Part shown: positions 47,542 through 58,895 of the stretch, piece after piece
How positions within the stretch are numbered: position 1 is the stretch's first letter
Layout of the letters: each line of letters opens with the position of its first letter
Program-made: the position numbers and the translations under genes
The notes under the pieces: model-generated
The model's database searches: none
Told to the model about the DNA's origin: nothing
What the model saw: the letters and a program-made list of their open reading frames with translations, nothing else
From: a bacterium
GTDB lineage: Bacteria; JAMCPX01
Length of the DNA stretch: 64,000 bases
Reading direction: 5' to 3'
NCBI GenBank assembly: GCA_021787665.1
Contig: JAJYLN010000002.1
Location: forward strand, 189,580-253,579

Positions 47542-49362
47542 TTACAGGACGTATCCCTCTTTCTCGACTATGCGCGCGGCTATTTTTTCTTTCGTCCCGG
47601 AGAGGTCCAGGCCGTAGGTGAAGGTCAGTTTCGACAGCGCTTTCTCGTATGTGGCGAACTCGTCTGCATGGTCTTCAGCCGCGTCACCGAGAACGTGCCG
47701 GGCGATAAGGGTGACTTTGTTGAGGGTCTCGTATACGAACGCCCGGGTCAGCATCAAGGGCATGGCTATGGCTGACTCGCCCTTCAGATCTTTGAGCTTC
47801 AGGGTCCTCAGGATTGTGGAGTCGATTGCATAGGTCTCCATCATCATATTCGCGAGCTGCTCGAACAGGTACTCACCCCTGCCGAAGTTGAAGGCCTTGT
47901 CTGTCAGCGATGCCATGTACTTCTGTACCACGATGCCGGCCGCGTATACCGTGATCTTTTTGGCAGTCTCCGCCGCAAGACTCTCGATGCCGAGCAGTCC
48001 CGGTGCCGGCGTCTTGTTGACCTTGTCGGTCTTGATCTCGGCGAGTATGTCGTTGAGCCTGCCCATGAAGTCGAGCTCCCCCTTCATGGACCTCTTGAGG
48101 ATGGTCGCTGGTATGAGCAGGCGGTTGATCTCGTTCGTCCCCTCGAAGATTCTGTTTATTCGCGCGTCCCGGTAGGCTCGTGCTACCGGGTAGTCCTCGA
48201 TGTAGCCGTAGCCGCCGTAGCTTTGTACCGCCTCGTCCACGACGAAGCCGAGCACTTCGGAGCCGTAGACCTTCATGATGGACGCCTCGATGTCGTAGTC
48301 CTCGAATATTTTTGCAGCCTTCTTACTGAAATCCGGTGCATTCCTGTCGAGCGCATGGATAGCCTTGTCTATCATCCCGGAAGTCCTGTATGACATGCTC
48401 TCGGTCGCGTACACCTTCATCATCATGTCCGCAAATTTTCTCCGAATCATGCCGAAGCTCGAGATCGGCTGTCCGAACTGCATCCTCTGGTTCGCGTACT
48501 GGACCGCGTACTTGATTATCTCCTTCGAGCCGCCCACCGAGGCCATGCCGAGCTTCAGCCTTCCGATATCGAGGACGCCGAGGGCCGACTGGTGTCCCTT
48601 TCCTATCTCGCCGAGCACATTCTCCACCGGCACTTTCACGTCATTCATGATAACGGATCGCGTGGACGAACCCTTGATACCCATCTTGTTCTCTTCCTTG
48701 GCCGTTGACAGACCATCGGACTTCCTCTCGACAATGAAGGCCGTGAACTTTTCTCCATCTACCTTCGCGTAGATGATGAAGAGGTCGGCGAAGCCGGAGT
48801 TCGTGATGAACTGCTTCTCGCCGTTGAGGACGTAGTACTTCTTGTCCGGGCTCAGGACAGCCTTCGTCTTGGCACCGAGTGCGTCCGAGCCGTAGCCCGT
48901 CTCCGTAAGGCCGTACGCTGCGATCATCTCGCCGGTCGCAAGCTTGGGAAGATACTTCTTCTTCTGAGCCTCGTTGCCGAAGTACACGATGGGGAGCGTA
49001 CCTATACCGCTGTGGGCGAGCATAGTCGCCGCAAAGGAGCCGGATCTTGCCATTGCCTCGGATACTTTCAGCGAGGTGGAGAGGTCCATCCCGAGTCCGC
49101 CGTACTCCTCCGGGATCTCTATCATGAGCAGCCCAATCTCTCCGGCCTTCTTCATGAGCTTGACGTTTGTCTCTATCTTGCGATCATGATCCTCCATCTT
49201 CTCGGTAAGGGGGAGGACTTCCTTTTCCATGAATTCGACGGCCGTTTCGGAGAAGCTCAATTGCTCTTCCGTAAACTGCTCGGGCGCGAACACGTCGGCG
49301 GTCTGCCCGCCGCTGAGCAGGAAACCTCCACCTACGGGCTTTGCTACAGCTTTGTCACTCAT
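47542..49362 (-). CDS. Acyl-CoA dehydrogenase family protein
   Basis: AYGLTETGYGSDALGAKTKAVLSPDKKYYVLNGEKQFITNSGFADLFIIYAKVDG; QSYGGYGYIEDYPVARAYRDARINRIFEGTNEINRLLI. Confidence 0.94.
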   Translation of the reverse strand: MSDKAVAKPVGGGFLLSGGQTADVFAPEQFTEEQLSFSETAVEFMEKEVLPLTEKMEDHDRKIETNVKLMKKAGEIGLLMIEIPEEYGGLGMDLSTSLKVSEAMARSGSFAATMLAHSGIGTLPIVYFGNEAQKKKYLPKLATGEMIAAYGLTETGYGSDALGAKTKAVLSPDKKYYVLNGEKQFITNSGFADLFIIYAKVDGEKFTAFIVERKSDGLSTAKEENKMGIKGSSTRSVIMNDVKVPVENVLGEIGKGHQSALGVLDIGRLKLGMASVGGSKEIIKYAVQYANQRMQFGQPISSFGMIRRKFADMMMKVYATESMSYRTSGMIDKAIHALDRNAPDFSKKAAKIFEDYDIEASIMKVYGSEVLGFVVDEAVQSYGGYGYIEDYPVARAYRDARINRIFEGTNEINRLLIPATILKRSMKGELDFMGRLNDILAEIKTDKVNKTPAPGLLGIESLAAETAKKITVYAAGIVVQKYMASLTDKAFNFGRGEYLFEQLANMMMETYAIDSTILRTLKLKDLKGESAIAMPLMLTRAFVYETLNKVTLIARHVLGDAAEDHADEFATYEKALSKLTFTYGLDLSGTKEKIAARIVEKEGYVL

Positions 49363-49375
49363 GTTTACTCTCCTT

Positions 49376-49393
49376 TGAATGAATATTCATTCA
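49376..49393. promoter_or_regulatory. Perfect 18-bp palindrome resembling a FadR(TetR)-type fatty acid operator
   Basis: TGAATGAATATTCATTCA, 14 bp upstream of the acyl-CoA dehydrogenase ATG. Confidence 0.7.
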
Positions 49394-49496
49394 TAATATA
49401 CCACATGCAGGTGGTGGAATGCAAGGGATTTATAAGATCCAGAAAATATATTGTATTTATTCCCCTTTTTTATTTATTCTGGGACGTAGGTGAGCC

Positions 49497-51710
49497 TTGA
49501 GTAAGGATATGGAAATAAAGGATAGGTACATAGAAGTGGTCCTGCCGGTGCCCGTAGATCATAGCTTCGTGTATACGCTTGCCGGAACAACACCGGCCGT
49601 GGGTCAGCGCGTGCTGGTGCCGTTCGGTACACGGAGGCTTGTAGGCGTTATAAAGGCCGTGGATGTGCGGAGGCCGGACTACGAGACGAGGCCGGCCATC
49701 GAGGTCATCGACCGGGAGCCCTGCCTCTCCGAGCCGCTCGTTCGCCTACTCGCATGGGCCTCCGGATACTATTGCCATCCCATCGGCGATGTCTTCAAGC
49801 AGTTTCTGCCTCACAGGGGCATACGGCTCGAAGCAGACAGATCGTATAAGCTGGTGCCGCACGTGGCCGCCCCGCAGGCGTTGGATGGCAGGGAGGCCGG
49901 CATGGTCGATTACCTCAGACACCGGAAGCCCGTGTCCAGGGTCACCCTGGTGCGCAGGTTTGGCCTCGGTACGATCAATAAGCTCGTGAAGGCAGGTGTC
50001 GTGGAGGCCGTGTTCAAGCCTATTGCGGGTCCGGGAGGGATCGGACCCGCGGATATCCCTGAGCAATACAGGCACCCCGTGATACGGCCGCACATCGTCT
50101 TGACGGATGAGCAGCGCGCGATTGTAGATCAACTCATCGCTGCGCTGGATACGAAAGTATTCGTGGCTGGTCTGGTCATGGGTGTGACCGGGAGCGGCAA
50201 AACAGAGATATATATGCACGTCATCGAGAGGGCATTGAAGCAGGGAAGGAATGCAATCGTCCTTGTCCCGGAGATAGCCCTCACGCCGCAGCTCGTGGGG
50301 AGGCTGGCCGAGAGGTTCGGCGCTGTGGTCGGTATCATGCACAGCGGCATCGAGTCGTCACTGCTTGCAAAGGTGCAGCGGTCGATACTCTCCGGCGATA
50401 TCAGGATCGTCATTGGCGTGCGATCCGCCGTATTCGCGCCCCTCAAGGACGTCGGGGTAATCGTCGTCGACGAGGAGCACGCGCAGACATACAAGCAGCA
50501 GGAGAGGTTCAAGTACAACGCCCGGGATGCTGCCATCATGAGAGGCAAGCTCGAAGGGGCGCTCGTCATACTGGGCAGCGCCACGCCATCCCTGGAGTCG
50601 TACTATAACGCAGGCATCGGGAAATACCGCTCCTTCAGACTCTACAACAGAGTCCGCAAGCTGCCCATGCCGGATATCCATACCATAGATCTGAGAAAGG
50701 AACACCCTCATAGGGTCGGGAACGAGATACTGACCGGGCCCCTTGTCGATGCTCTGACCAGAACCCTCTCTGCCGGCAAGCAGGCCATCGTCATGCTGAA
50801 CAAGAGGGGGTACTCGTCGAGCCTTATCTGCACGGACTGCGGGCATGCACCGACATGTCCGCAGTGCGACATTCACCTTGCATACCACAAGTCATCGCAG
50901 CGGCTCGTTTGCCACTATTGCGGCCATTCGGCTGCGCCGATGACCCGATGTCCGGTGTGCGGATCAGTTCATATTCAGCCCCTCGGTATCGGTACGCAGC
51001 GGCTCGAAGAAGAGATCAAGGGTCTCTTCAGGGACGTCGGGATCGTCAGGATGGACAGCGATACGACTGCGCGGAAGGGCTCCCACGAGAAGTTGATCGA
51101 CCTGTTCGGCAGCGGTGGCGCGCTGCTCCTGCTCGGTACCCAGATGGTGGCCAAGGGCCTCGACTTCCCGAATGTCGAGCTCGTGTGCCTGCCCATGCTC
51201 GATGTGGGACTGAATGTGCCGGACTTCAGGAGCGCGGAGCGCATTTTTGACGTCATCACGCAGTCTGCCGGCAGGGCGGGCCGGATAGCGAGCGGGGCAC
51301 ATGTGTACCTGCAGACCTACAACCCTGAATATTATGCCATACGATACGCCGTAGAGTACGATATCGAAGCCTTTTACCGGGAAGAGCTCAGATACAGGAA
51401 GGAGCTGCTGTACCCCCCGTTTTCGAGGTTGGCGCTCCTTATGTTCAGACACAAAAATATCGAGAGGCTCCGGGACGCGATGGAAGGGGTCGTGAAGGGA
51501 TTATCCGATATACCGGAAGGCGTGCGCGTGTCCGGTCCTGTGCCCGCACCCATACCGAAGATGAAGGGGCTGTATGTCTATCACCTGTTACTGAGGTCGC
51601 AAAATACGGCGAAGCTCTTGAGCACGGTGCACGAGCTTGACAGGCGCCTACGGCCAGCCATGAGGAACGTGAAGATGAGCATCGATATCGATCCCCAGTA
51701 TTTCGTATGA
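49497..51710 (+). CDS. priA: Primosomal protein N' (replication restart helicase PriA)
   Basis: GVTGSGKTEIYMHVIERALKQG, VVDEEHAQTYKQQERFKYNARDAA, zinc-binding CTDCGHAPTCPQCDIHLAYHKSSQRLVCHYCG. Confidence 0.96.
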   Translation: MSKDMEIKDRYIEVVLPVPVDHSFVYTLAGTTPAVGQRVLVPFGTRRLVGVIKAVDVRRPDYETRPAIEVIDREPCLSEPLVRLLAWASGYYCHPIGDVFKQFLPHRGIRLEADRSYKLVPHVAAPQALDGREAGMVDYLRHRKPVSRVTLVRRFGLGTINKLVKAGVVEAVFKPIAGPGGIGPADIPEQYRHPVIRPHIVLTDEQRAIVDQLIAALDTKVFVAGLVMGVTGSGKTEIYMHVIERALKQGRNAIVLVPEIALTPQLVGRLAERFGAVVGIMHSGIESSLLAKVQRSILSGDIRIVIGVRSAVFAPLKDVGVIVVDEEHAQTYKQQERFKYNARDAAIMRGKLEGALVILGSATPSLESYYNAGIGKYRSFRLYNRVRKLPMPDIHTIDLRKEHPHRVGNEILTGPLVDALTRTLSAGKQAIVMLNKRGYSSSLICTDCGHAPTCPQCDIHLAYHKSSQRLVCHYCGHSAAPMTRCPVCGSVHIQPLGIGTQRLEEEIKGLFRDVGIVRMDSDTTARKGSHEKLIDLFGSGGALLLLGTQMVAKGLDFPNVELVCLPMLDVGLNVPDFRSAERIFDVITQSAGRAGRIASGAHVYLQTYNPEYYAIRYAVEYDIEAFYREELRYRKELLYPPFSRLALLMFRHKNIERLRDAMEGVVKGLSDIPEGVRVSGPVPAPIPKMKGLYVYHLLLRSQNTAKLLSTVHELDRRLRPAMRNVKMSIDIDPQYFV

Positions 51711-51811
51711 TTTCGGGATCGCTCATCTAAAACAAAGTGTGATCTGAGAGCGGGCCCCGGGCAGTGTTGAGGATCTCCGATGAGGGGGAAGGCAATTGAC
51801 GATCGTATGGC

Positions 51812-52321
51812 TTACAGTATCTCCGCTATACATATAATGATCATGACGATCGAGATCGCCCCCTTGAAGATCGTTCCCTTGAGCCTGCCTATAGCGGAGA
51901 CCCATCCCTTGTAAAAGGCGTCTCCCGCCGGCTTGCTTTCCATGAGCGATACTGCGAACGCACCGAGGAAGGAGCCCAACACGGCGCCGGCAATTGCCCC
52001 GATGCCGAACAAAAATGGCGCTGCGATGATCGAGCCTATGATCGCGCCGATAAGGGACGCTACTATGCCCTTGCGCGAAAGGCCTACCTTCCGTGCGTCC
52101 TTAATTCCAAGCAGCCATTCGCCAAGCTCGGCGATAATGGTCATGAGTGCAAGGACGGCCACCGTTGTCCAGCCGATGAAGTGTGCCTTCGTTACGAGGA
52201 CGAATAGCAGGACAGCTAAAAACGATATGAGTGTCCCCGGCATGCCGAAGACAATGGAGATTGTCGCTGCGGTCATGACGATGAAGAGCAGGATTGTCAA
52301 TACTATATTCAATGCAGTCAT
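51812..52321 (-). CDS. DUF456 family membrane protein
   Basis: MTALNIVLTILLFIVMTAATISIVFGMPGTLISFLAVLLFV..., KVGLSRKGIVASLIGAIIGSIIAAPFLFGIGAIAGAVLGSFLGAF; start chosen inside ORF 51812..52414. Confidence 0.8.
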   Translation of the reverse strand: MTALNIVLTILLFIVMTAATISIVFGMPGTLISFLAVLLFVLVTKAHFIGWTTVAVLALMTIIAELGEWLLGIKDARKVGLSRKGIVASLIGAIIGSIIAAPFLFGIGAIAGAVLGSFLGAFAVSLMESKPAGDAFYKGWVSAIGRLKGTIFKGAISIVMIIICIAEIL

Positions 52322-52583
52322 GTCCCTGGTCCTCTGTAGGTATGTCCTGTCGGTCCACCGGCTGTCACAGCATGCTGCTTCAATGCCCGATGAATCATTT
52401 CTATCTCTACCCATGATTGGTCCCGCATGTCAAGGCAAGGCTGCGCCAGCTTTGAGTGCTCACAGTTTTACCATGCCTACCATCAGTCAATCGTTACAGA
52501 TGTATTGTTAACGCAAATACATATGTATTATGTCCGTGTTCGTTCTGTTGTATTTCCCTTTCGGTTATAGTATACGGTCTGCT

Positions 52584-53609
52584 ATGACGGTAATAGCGCT
52601 TGATGTGATGGGAGGAGATTACGCGCCGGACGATATCGTAAAGGGCGCTGCATGGATAAGCCTGGACACCACCATCGACGTCATCCTCGTGGGCGACGAG
52701 AAGAAGATCACCGCCAGGCTGAAGGAACTGAAGCACAACCCGGAGCACCTCTCGGTCTACCACGCGTCCCAGTTTATAAGGATGGACGAGTCTCCCAAGG
52801 AGGCCATCGAGAAGAAGCCGGATGCATCCATCCTTGCTGCCGCACGGCTCGTGAAGGAGGGCAAAGCAGAGGCGCTCGTGAGCGCCGGGAACACCGGGGC
52901 GTGTATCATGGCGTGCGCAAAGACCTTCACCAAGATCCCCGGCATCCACAAGGCAGCCCTGGCCTCGGTCTATCCCACGGAGACCAGGCGCGGAAAGAAG
53001 AACGACCCCTTCTCTCTGATACTCGACGTGGGGGCTACGATAAACGTTACCGCGAACGACCTCGTGACATTCGCTATCATGGGGAGCTCGTACGCCGCGC
53101 GTATCAGCAGGAACCCGAGGCCGCGGGTGGCGATCCTTTCCAATGGAACCGAGGAAATGAAGGGCACCGCGGAGATAGTGGATGCCTACCGGATGCTGAA
53201 AGACTATAAGAAAATAAACTTCGTGGGTAACATCGAGGGCATCGATATACCGAGGGGGATCGCGGACGTAGTCGTGTGCAGCGGCTTTACCGGGAACATC
53301 GTCCTCAAGATGCTCGAAGGCGTTTCCGATACCGTCATGGAGCTCGCGCGGTATGCGTACAAGACGAGCTACCTGTGGAAGTTCGGCCTGATGATGCTGA
53401 GAGGCGCCATATCGCAGCTCAAGGATATCACAGACTGGGAGCAGTACGGCGGCGCCCCCCTGCTCGGGTTCGAGAGCCTCTTTATAAAGGCCCATGGAAG
53501 GTCAAAGGCCAGGGCCACGGCCAATGCCATTAAGGTGGCGGCAAAGGCGGCGAGCAGCGGGCTCATCAAGGACATATCTGCTACGATCAAAGACTTCTCA
53601 TTCGTTTAA
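52584..53609 (+). CDS. plsX: Phosphate acyltransferase PlsX
   Basis: VIALDVMGGDYAPDDIVKGA, LVSAGNTGACIMA, DVVVCSGFTGNIVLKMLEG, GAPLLGFESLFIKAHGRSKARA. Confidence 0.96.
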   Translation: MTVIALDVMGGDYAPDDIVKGAAWISLDTTIDVILVGDEKKITARLKELKHNPEHLSVYHASQFIRMDESPKEAIEKKPDASILAAARLVKEGKAEALVSAGNTGACIMACAKTFTKIPGIHKAALASVYPTETRRGKKNDPFSLILDVGATINVTANDLVTFAIMGSSYAARISRNPRPRVAILSNGTEEMKGTAEIVDAYRMLKDYKKINFVGNIEGIDIPRGIADVVVCSGFTGNIVLKMLEGVSDTVMELARYAYKTSYLWKFGLMMLRGAISQLKDITDWEQYGGAPLLGFESLFIKAHGRSKARATANAIKVAAKAASSGLIKDISATIKDFSFV

Positions 53610-54644
53610 ATGGACCGCATCATCTATAGATGGGACCTCGATAAGACCTACCTGAAAACGGAATTTGAGACAGTCAAAGGACTCGTGAGGACAGCCTTCC
53701 AGTCCGCCGAGGAGAAAGAGAGCGTTCCGGGCGCACCATCGTTGCTTAAGGAGCTGCAGAAGGACGAGGGAAACAGCGTATACTTCATATCCGGCAGTCC
53801 TAAGCAGATGCGCAAGGTCCTCGAACAGAAGCTCAGGATCGACGGCATCAACTGGACGGAGCTTGTGCTGAAGCCGAATCTTCAGAACCTTTTGCACGGG
53901 AGGTTCCATGCGCTCAAAGAGCAGATCGGCTACAAGCTGCCCGTACTGCTCGAAGACAGGATGAAGTCCGGACAGAACTCCAGGGAGGTCCTCTTCGGCG
54001 ACGATGCAGAGTCCGATGCGTACATATATTCCTTGTATGCTGATACGATCGCGGGCAAGGTGAACGAAGGGACGATAGGGGAGATTATGGACCTTGCTCA
54101 TGTGCCCACGGTAAACAAAAAAAAGTCAGTACACGTCGTCAGGCACCTGGAGTTCTCCGATGCCGTCGGCAGAATATTCATCTATCTCGAGAAGAGGTCG
54201 CCCCCGAAGGGGTTCGATATATACGGGAGCAGGGTCGTCCCGATTTACAACTATTTCCAGGCCGTGCTGGTCCTGTATACGGAGGGGCTCATGAAGATGA
54301 CCTCCGTGATAAGGATCATACTCGACCTTGTTTTCGAGTACAGGACCACAGCGTCGACTTTCGCCAACTCGTTCCAGGACCTGCTGCGGAGGGGCATGAT
54401 CGACATGGCCCGGTCCGCCGAGATCATCGAAGGTGTACGGCACAGCCTGGGCCAGAAGATAATCCCTCTGCCCCAAAATTTCTATGAGGACCTGATGGCC
54501 AAGCTCGATACGCTGAAAGGCATCGAAGAAAAAGACGATACGGGCGGCACTATCCGGCCGATAGACTATATCGCCCTCTTTCAAGATCAGCACAGGAAGC
54601 AGGTGAAGCAGAAAAAGTCCCTGTTCGACAAACTTTTCGGCTGA
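53610..54644 (+). CDS. HAD/App1-like phosphatase-fold protein
   Basis: IIYRWDLDKTYLKT, VYFISGSPKQMRKVLEQKL, VLFGDDAESDAYIYSLYAD. Confidence 0.65.
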   Translation: MDRIIYRWDLDKTYLKTEFETVKGLVRTAFQSAEEKESVPGAPSLLKELQKDEGNSVYFISGSPKQMRKVLEQKLRIDGINWTELVLKPNLQNLLHGRFHALKEQIGYKLPVLLEDRMKSGQNSREVLFGDDAESDAYIYSLYADTIAGKVNEGTIGEIMDLAHVPTVNKKKSVHVVRHLEFSDAVGRIFIYLEKRSPPKGFDIYGSRVVPIYNYFQAVLVLYTEGLMKMTSVIRIILDLVFEYRTTASTFANSFQDLLRRGMIDMARSAEIIEGVRHSLGQKIIPLPQNFYEDLMAKLDTLKGIEEKDDTGGTIRPIDYIALFQDQHRKQVKQKKSLFDKLFG

Positions 54645-54658
54645 ACAGATGGGCACCC

Positions 54659-55588
54659 ATGGATGAGAAACAGGGTATCGTCATCATTGCAGGACCGACC
54701 GCTACCGGGAAAACCGGGCGCAGCATAGAGCTTGCCCTGTCTTTCAGGGGGGAGGTCGTCAACAGTGATTCCAGACAGGTGTACCGGTATATGGACATTG
54801 GTACCGCAAAGCCGGACCACGCTCAGATGAACGCTGTTCGACACCATATGATAGATATCGTGGATCCCTCCGTGCGATTCAATGCGGCACGGTATATCGA
54901 TATGGCCGATGCGTGCATCGGTGAATTGCGCGACCGGGGGTATGTTCCCTTTATCACCGGCGGGACCGGCCTTTACATAAAAGCCCTGCTGTATGGTCTT
55001 GCGCCGATCCCTCCCATCGACGATGCGGTGAGGAGCGCTATAAGGGATCAACACAGGCTGTATGGAAACGAGGCTTTGTACGAGAGGCTGAAGCAGGCCG
55101 ATCCGGACGATGCGTCCCGTATACGGGTGACGGACAGCTATAGGATCATACGGGCACTCGAGGTATTCACGGCCACCGGCACCTCCTTGCATGCCTATGC
55201 GGCACGGCATGGGTTCTCCAGGAAGAGGTACAGCTATACCTACATTGTCCTCTATGATTCCGACAGAAGCCGGTACCATGCCGCCATAGACGCGCGAACC
55301 GACAGCATGGTCGAGAAGGGACTGATAGATGAGGTTAAGTGGTTGATCGATAAGGGATACGACAGGGACCTTCCTGCAATGAGGACCGTAGGATATACGG
55401 AGATCATTGATTATCTTCATAAGAAGACAGACCTTACTACTGCAGTAGCGCTTATCAAGAAACATACGAAGGCCTATGCGAAAAGACAGGTCACGTGGTT
55501 TAAAGGCATAAAAGATGCATTATGGGTTGATATGCAGGACGGGAACGACCGATTGAACGAGCTCGTAAAGAGGGCAATTCATGCCTAA
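54659..55588 (+). CDS. miaA: tRNA dimethylallyltransferase MiaA
   Basis: [76 protein letters not shown]. Confidence 0.95.
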   Translation: MDEKQGIVIIAGPTATGKTGRSIELALSFRGEVVNSDSRQVYRYMDIGTAKPDHAQMNAVRHHMIDIVDPSVRFNAARYIDMADACIGELRDRGYVPFITGGTGLYIKALLYGLAPIPPIDDAVRSAIRDQHRLYGNEALYERLKQADPDDASRIRVTDSYRIIRALEVFTATGTSLHAYAARHGFSRKRYSYTYIVLYDSDRSRYHAAIDARTDSMVEKGLIDEVKWLIDKGYDRDLPAMRTVGYTEIIDYLHKKTDLTTAVALIKKHTKAYAKRQVTWFKGIKDALWVDMQDGNDRLNELVKRAIHA

Positions 55589-57170
55589 GACGCCCGACGG
55601 CTTCGTAAAACAGTTGAACAGCAAGAAAAAGCAGCTTACGGTGCTCTACGAGGTAAGCAAGCAGCTTGCGTCGACGATAGACTTCAGTGCATCCATCCAT
55701 TCGAGCCTGAAGCTGCTGGCGACGTACCTCGATATCCAGAGGATAGCCCTGTTCGTGCTCGAGCAGGAGACAAAGGAGTTCGTGATACGCTACGCATATG
55801 GCTTTACACAGGAAGAGAGGCAGAAGGGCAGGTACCGGCTGGGTGAAGGGATAACGGGCAAGGTAGCAAAGAGCGGGATACCCATCGTGCTGCCGGACGT
55901 GAAGGACGAGCCGATGTTCATGAACAAGACGGGAAAGGAGATCAAAAAGGACAGCCTGTCGTACATCGCGGTGCCCGTGAAGATAGACAAGAAGGTCGTG
56001 GGCGTTTTGAGCGTGCAGAGGCAACTCACGGACGAGAGCTCCTTCGAGGAAGACGTGAACATACTATCCATGACCGCGACGCTCATAGGCCAGGCCATGG
56101 GTCTGAACAGCGTGATAGAGAAGCAGCGCGAGGACATGGAGCAGGAAAAGTCCGTGCTGATCAGGGAATTGAAGTCCAAATACAGGCCGGAGAACATCAT
56201 CGGCATAAGCCCGGGCATCGAAGAGGTGTTCGAGATCGTCGACCGGGTAAGCCCCACCAGAGCCACGATCCTGCTCAGGGGAGAGAGCGGGACCGGCAAG
56301 GAGCTCGTGGCCAGAGCGATACACTTTCATAGTCCGAGGGCCGGAAAGCCCTTCGTCAAGATGAACTGTGCAGCGCTCCCGGACAACTTGCTCGAGAGCG
56401 AGTTGTTCGGGCACGAGAAAGGGGCGTTTACCGGGGCGTTCGAGGCAAAGAAGGGCAGGTTCGAGCTTGCAAACGAGGGTACGATATTCCTCGACGAAAT
56501 AGGCGAGATTAGCCTCTCAACGCAGGCGAAGCTCCTCAGGGTGATCCAGGAAAAGCGCTTCGAGAGGCTCGGAGGCACGAAGACGATAGAGTCCGATGTC
56601 AGGATTATAGCTGCTACGAACAGCGATCTCGAGAAAGGAATAAAGGAGAGGACGTTCCGGGAGGATCTATATTACAGGTTGAATGTTGTGCCCATATTCA
56701 TGCCCTCCCTGCGCAATCGAAAAGAAGATATTCCGCTGCTCGTGGAGCATTTCCTGCGTCGGTTCAACAAGGAGCACGGCAAGTCTCTTGTCCTGTCCGA
56801 GCGGGCCATGGAGTTTATGATAAAGTATAACTGGCCGGGCAACGTCCGGGAACTCGAGAACATGGTGGAACGTGCGGTCATCATGACGAAAGGCAGCGTC
56901 ATCAACATCAGGGACATCCCGCTGCCGGTCGTAACCGGCGAGCCTGCAAAGGACGAAACTATCGCACCGAAACAGGCTATCTTCGAGCACTACAAGCTCG
57001 ACTCGGTCGTCGAGGACATAGAGAAGAGCAGGATTATGGATGCGCTCAAGAAGACGGGAGGCGTCAAGGCGAAGGCCGCCCGACTGCTCGGCATTACGCA
57101 GAGGCAGCTCGGCTATAAGATACAGAAGTACCGGATCTCGATCGAGGTAGACGCGACAGTCGGCTCGTAA
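55581..57170 (+). CDS. Sigma-54-dependent transcriptional activator, NifA-like (GAF-AAA+-HTH)
   Basis: GAF N-domain; Walker [46 protein letters not shown]-term [32 protein letters not shown]. Confidence 0.94.
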   Translation: MPKTPDGFVKQLNSKKKQLTVLYEVSKQLASTIDFSASIHSSLKLLATYLDIQRIALFVLEQETKEFVIRYAYGFTQEERQKGRYRLGEGITGKVAKSGIPIVLPDVKDEPMFMNKTGKEIKKDSLSYIAVPVKIDKKVVGVLSVQRQLTDESSFEEDVNILSMTATLIGQAMGLNSVIEKQREDMEQEKSVLIRELKSKYRPENIIGISPGIEEVFEIVDRVSPTRATILLRGESGTGKELVARAIHFHSPRAGKPFVKMNCAALPDNLLESELFGHEKGAFTGAFEAKKGRFELANEGTIFLDEIGEISLSTQAKLLRVIQEKRFERLGGTKTIESDVRIIAATNSDLEKGIKERTFREDLYYRLNVVPIFMPSLRNRKEDIPLLVEHFLRRFNKEHGKSLVLSERAMEFMIKYNWPGNVRELENMVERAVIMTKGSVINIRDIPLPVVTGEPAKDETIAPKQAIFEHYKLDSVVEDIEKSRIMDALKKTGGVKAKAARLLGITQRQLGYKIQKYRISIEVDATVGS

Positions 57171-57201
57171 CCGGGCACATGATTACATTCATGTCACATA
57201 G

Positions 57202-57237
57202 TAACAGATTTGTAATCGCGATACGACAAAATTGTGG
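57202..57237. promoter_or_regulatory. Paired ACAA-N2-TTGT boxes upstream of glnA
   Basis: TAACAGATTTGTAA (57202-57215) and CGACAAAATTGTGG (57224-57237), centres 22 bp apart. Confidence 0.55.
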
Positions 57238-57320
57238 AATCCGGAGGTGGTGGAAACAAGCAGATGTCGGCGTGAGGTTTCGATGAATGTCGCGCGATAG
57301 TTGTAGTTGACATATAGCGT

Positions 57321-57335
57321 TGGCATGCTATTTGC
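57321..57335 (+). promoter_or_regulatory. Sigma-54 (-24/-12) promoter of glnA
   Basis: TGGCATG-CTAT-TTGC matches TGGCAC-N5-TTGC spacing; 33 bp upstream of the glnA ATG. Confidence 0.8.
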
Positions 57336-57367
57336 TTTAAAATTCATTAAAAAAATGAGGAGGCTCT

Positions 57368-58780
57368 ATGACACCGAAAGAGGTATTGAAGTTTATCTCG
57401 GACAAGAAGATAAGCTATGTAGATCTGAAATTTCTCGACTTCGTGGGGACGTGGCAACATTTCACGATACCCGTGCACGAGTTACAAGAAGATGTCTTTG
57501 AGGAAGGGCTCGGGTTCGACGGCAGCAGTATCAGGGGGTGGCAGCCGATACACGCGAGCGATATGCTCGTATTGCCGGATCCAGCGACCGCGGTCATCGA
57601 CCCCTTTATCCATGAGCCGACCTTGAGCATGATATGCAATATTCAGGACCCCATCACGAAAGAGTACTACACAAGGGATCCGAGGAACATAGCGAGGAAG
57701 GCGGAGAACTATCTGAAGTCCACGGGCATCGGCGATGTGGCCTATTTCGGCCCGGAGCTCGAGTTCTTCATATTCGACGACATCCGCTACAACCAGTCGG
57801 TCAATGAAGGCTATTACTATATAGACTCCGTCGAAGGACAGTGGAACACCGGCAGGGTGGAAAACCCGAATATTGGCTACAAGCCGAGATATAAGGAAGG
57901 CTATTTCCCGGTGTCACCCACGGATTCCCAGACCGATATCAGGAGCGAGATCGTAACGACGATGGAGGCCATCGGACTCAAGATCGAGAAGCACCATCAC
58001 GAGGTTGCGACCGGCGGTCAGGCGGAGATAGACATGGTGTTCAGTCCCTTGCTGAACATGGGCGATATGGTCATGTGGTATAAGCACGTCGTCAAGAACG
58101 TTGCCATGAAGCACAACAGGACGGCCACCTTCATGCCCAAGCCCCTGTACGGCGACAATGGCTCCGGCATGCACACGCACCAGAGCATATGGAAGGCCGG
58201 CAAGCCCCTTTTTGCGGGGAACGGATACGGCGGCATGAGTGAACTCGCCATGCATTACATCGGCGGCATATTGAAACACGCATCTGCTATCTGCGCCTTT
58301 ACCAATCCCACGACCAACTCGTACAGAAGATTAGTCCCGGGCTTCGAGGCGCCGGTGAACCTTGCATATTCGAGCAGGAACAGGTCTGCTTCCATAAGAA
58401 TACCGATGTACTCGCCGAGCCCCAAGTCCAAGAGGATAGAAGTGAGGTTTCCGGACCCCGCGTCGAACAGCTACCTCGCGTTTTCGGCCATGCTCATGGC
58501 CGGACTCGACGGCATACAGAACAAGATAAAACCCGGTGACCCCCTCGATAAGGACATCTACGGCCTTTCCCCGGAGGAGCTGAAGAACGTTCCGAGTACG
58601 CCGGGTAGCCTCGAAGAGGCGCTCAATGCCCTGACGAGAGATCATGAATTCCTGCTGAAGGGTGACGTGTTCACGTCCGATGTGATCGAGACCTGGATCG
58701 ATTACAAGACCAAGGCGGAGATCAACCCTATCAAGCTCAGGCCGGTACCGATGGAGTTCAGCCTGTACTTCGACGCATAG
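57368..58780 (+). CDS. glnA: Glutamine synthetase type I
   Basis: [109 protein letters not shown]. Confidence 0.97.
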   Translation: MTPKEVLKFISDKKISYVDLKFLDFVGTWQHFTIPVHELQEDVFEEGLGFDGSSIRGWQPIHASDMLVLPDPATAVIDPFIHEPTLSMICNIQDPITKEYYTRDPRNIARKAENYLKSTGIGDVAYFGPELEFFIFDDIRYNQSVNEGYYYIDSVEGQWNTGRVENPNIGYKPRYKEGYFPVSPTDSQTDIRSEIVTTMEAIGLKIEKHHHEVATGGQAEIDMVFSPLLNMGDMVMWYKHVVKNVAMKHNRTATFMPKPLYGDNGSGMHTHQSIWKAGKPLFAGNGYGGMSELAMHYIGGILKHASAICAFTNPTTNSYRRLVPGFEAPVNLAYSSRNRSASIRIPMYSPSPKSKRIEVRFPDPASNSYLAFSAMLMAGLDGIQNKIKPGDPLDKDIYGLSPEELKNVPSTPGSLEEALNALTRDHEFLLKGDVFTSDVIETWIDYKTKAEINPIKLRPVPMEFSLYFDA

Positions 58781-58807
58781 CTTATTTCAATGATGAGAAT
58801 GATACAA

Positions 58808-58833
58808 GGGCCATGCTGGCTACAGCATGGCCC
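58808..58833 (+). terminator. Intrinsic terminator after glnA
   Basis: GGGCCATGCTG-GCTA-CAGCATGGCCC followed by tttctgtt; 11-bp perfect stem. Confidence 0.8.
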
Positions 58834-58895
58834 TTTCTGTTCATGAGCAGTCCCACCCGTCGTCCTTCATACTGACCCTCTATTTTGTAATACAC

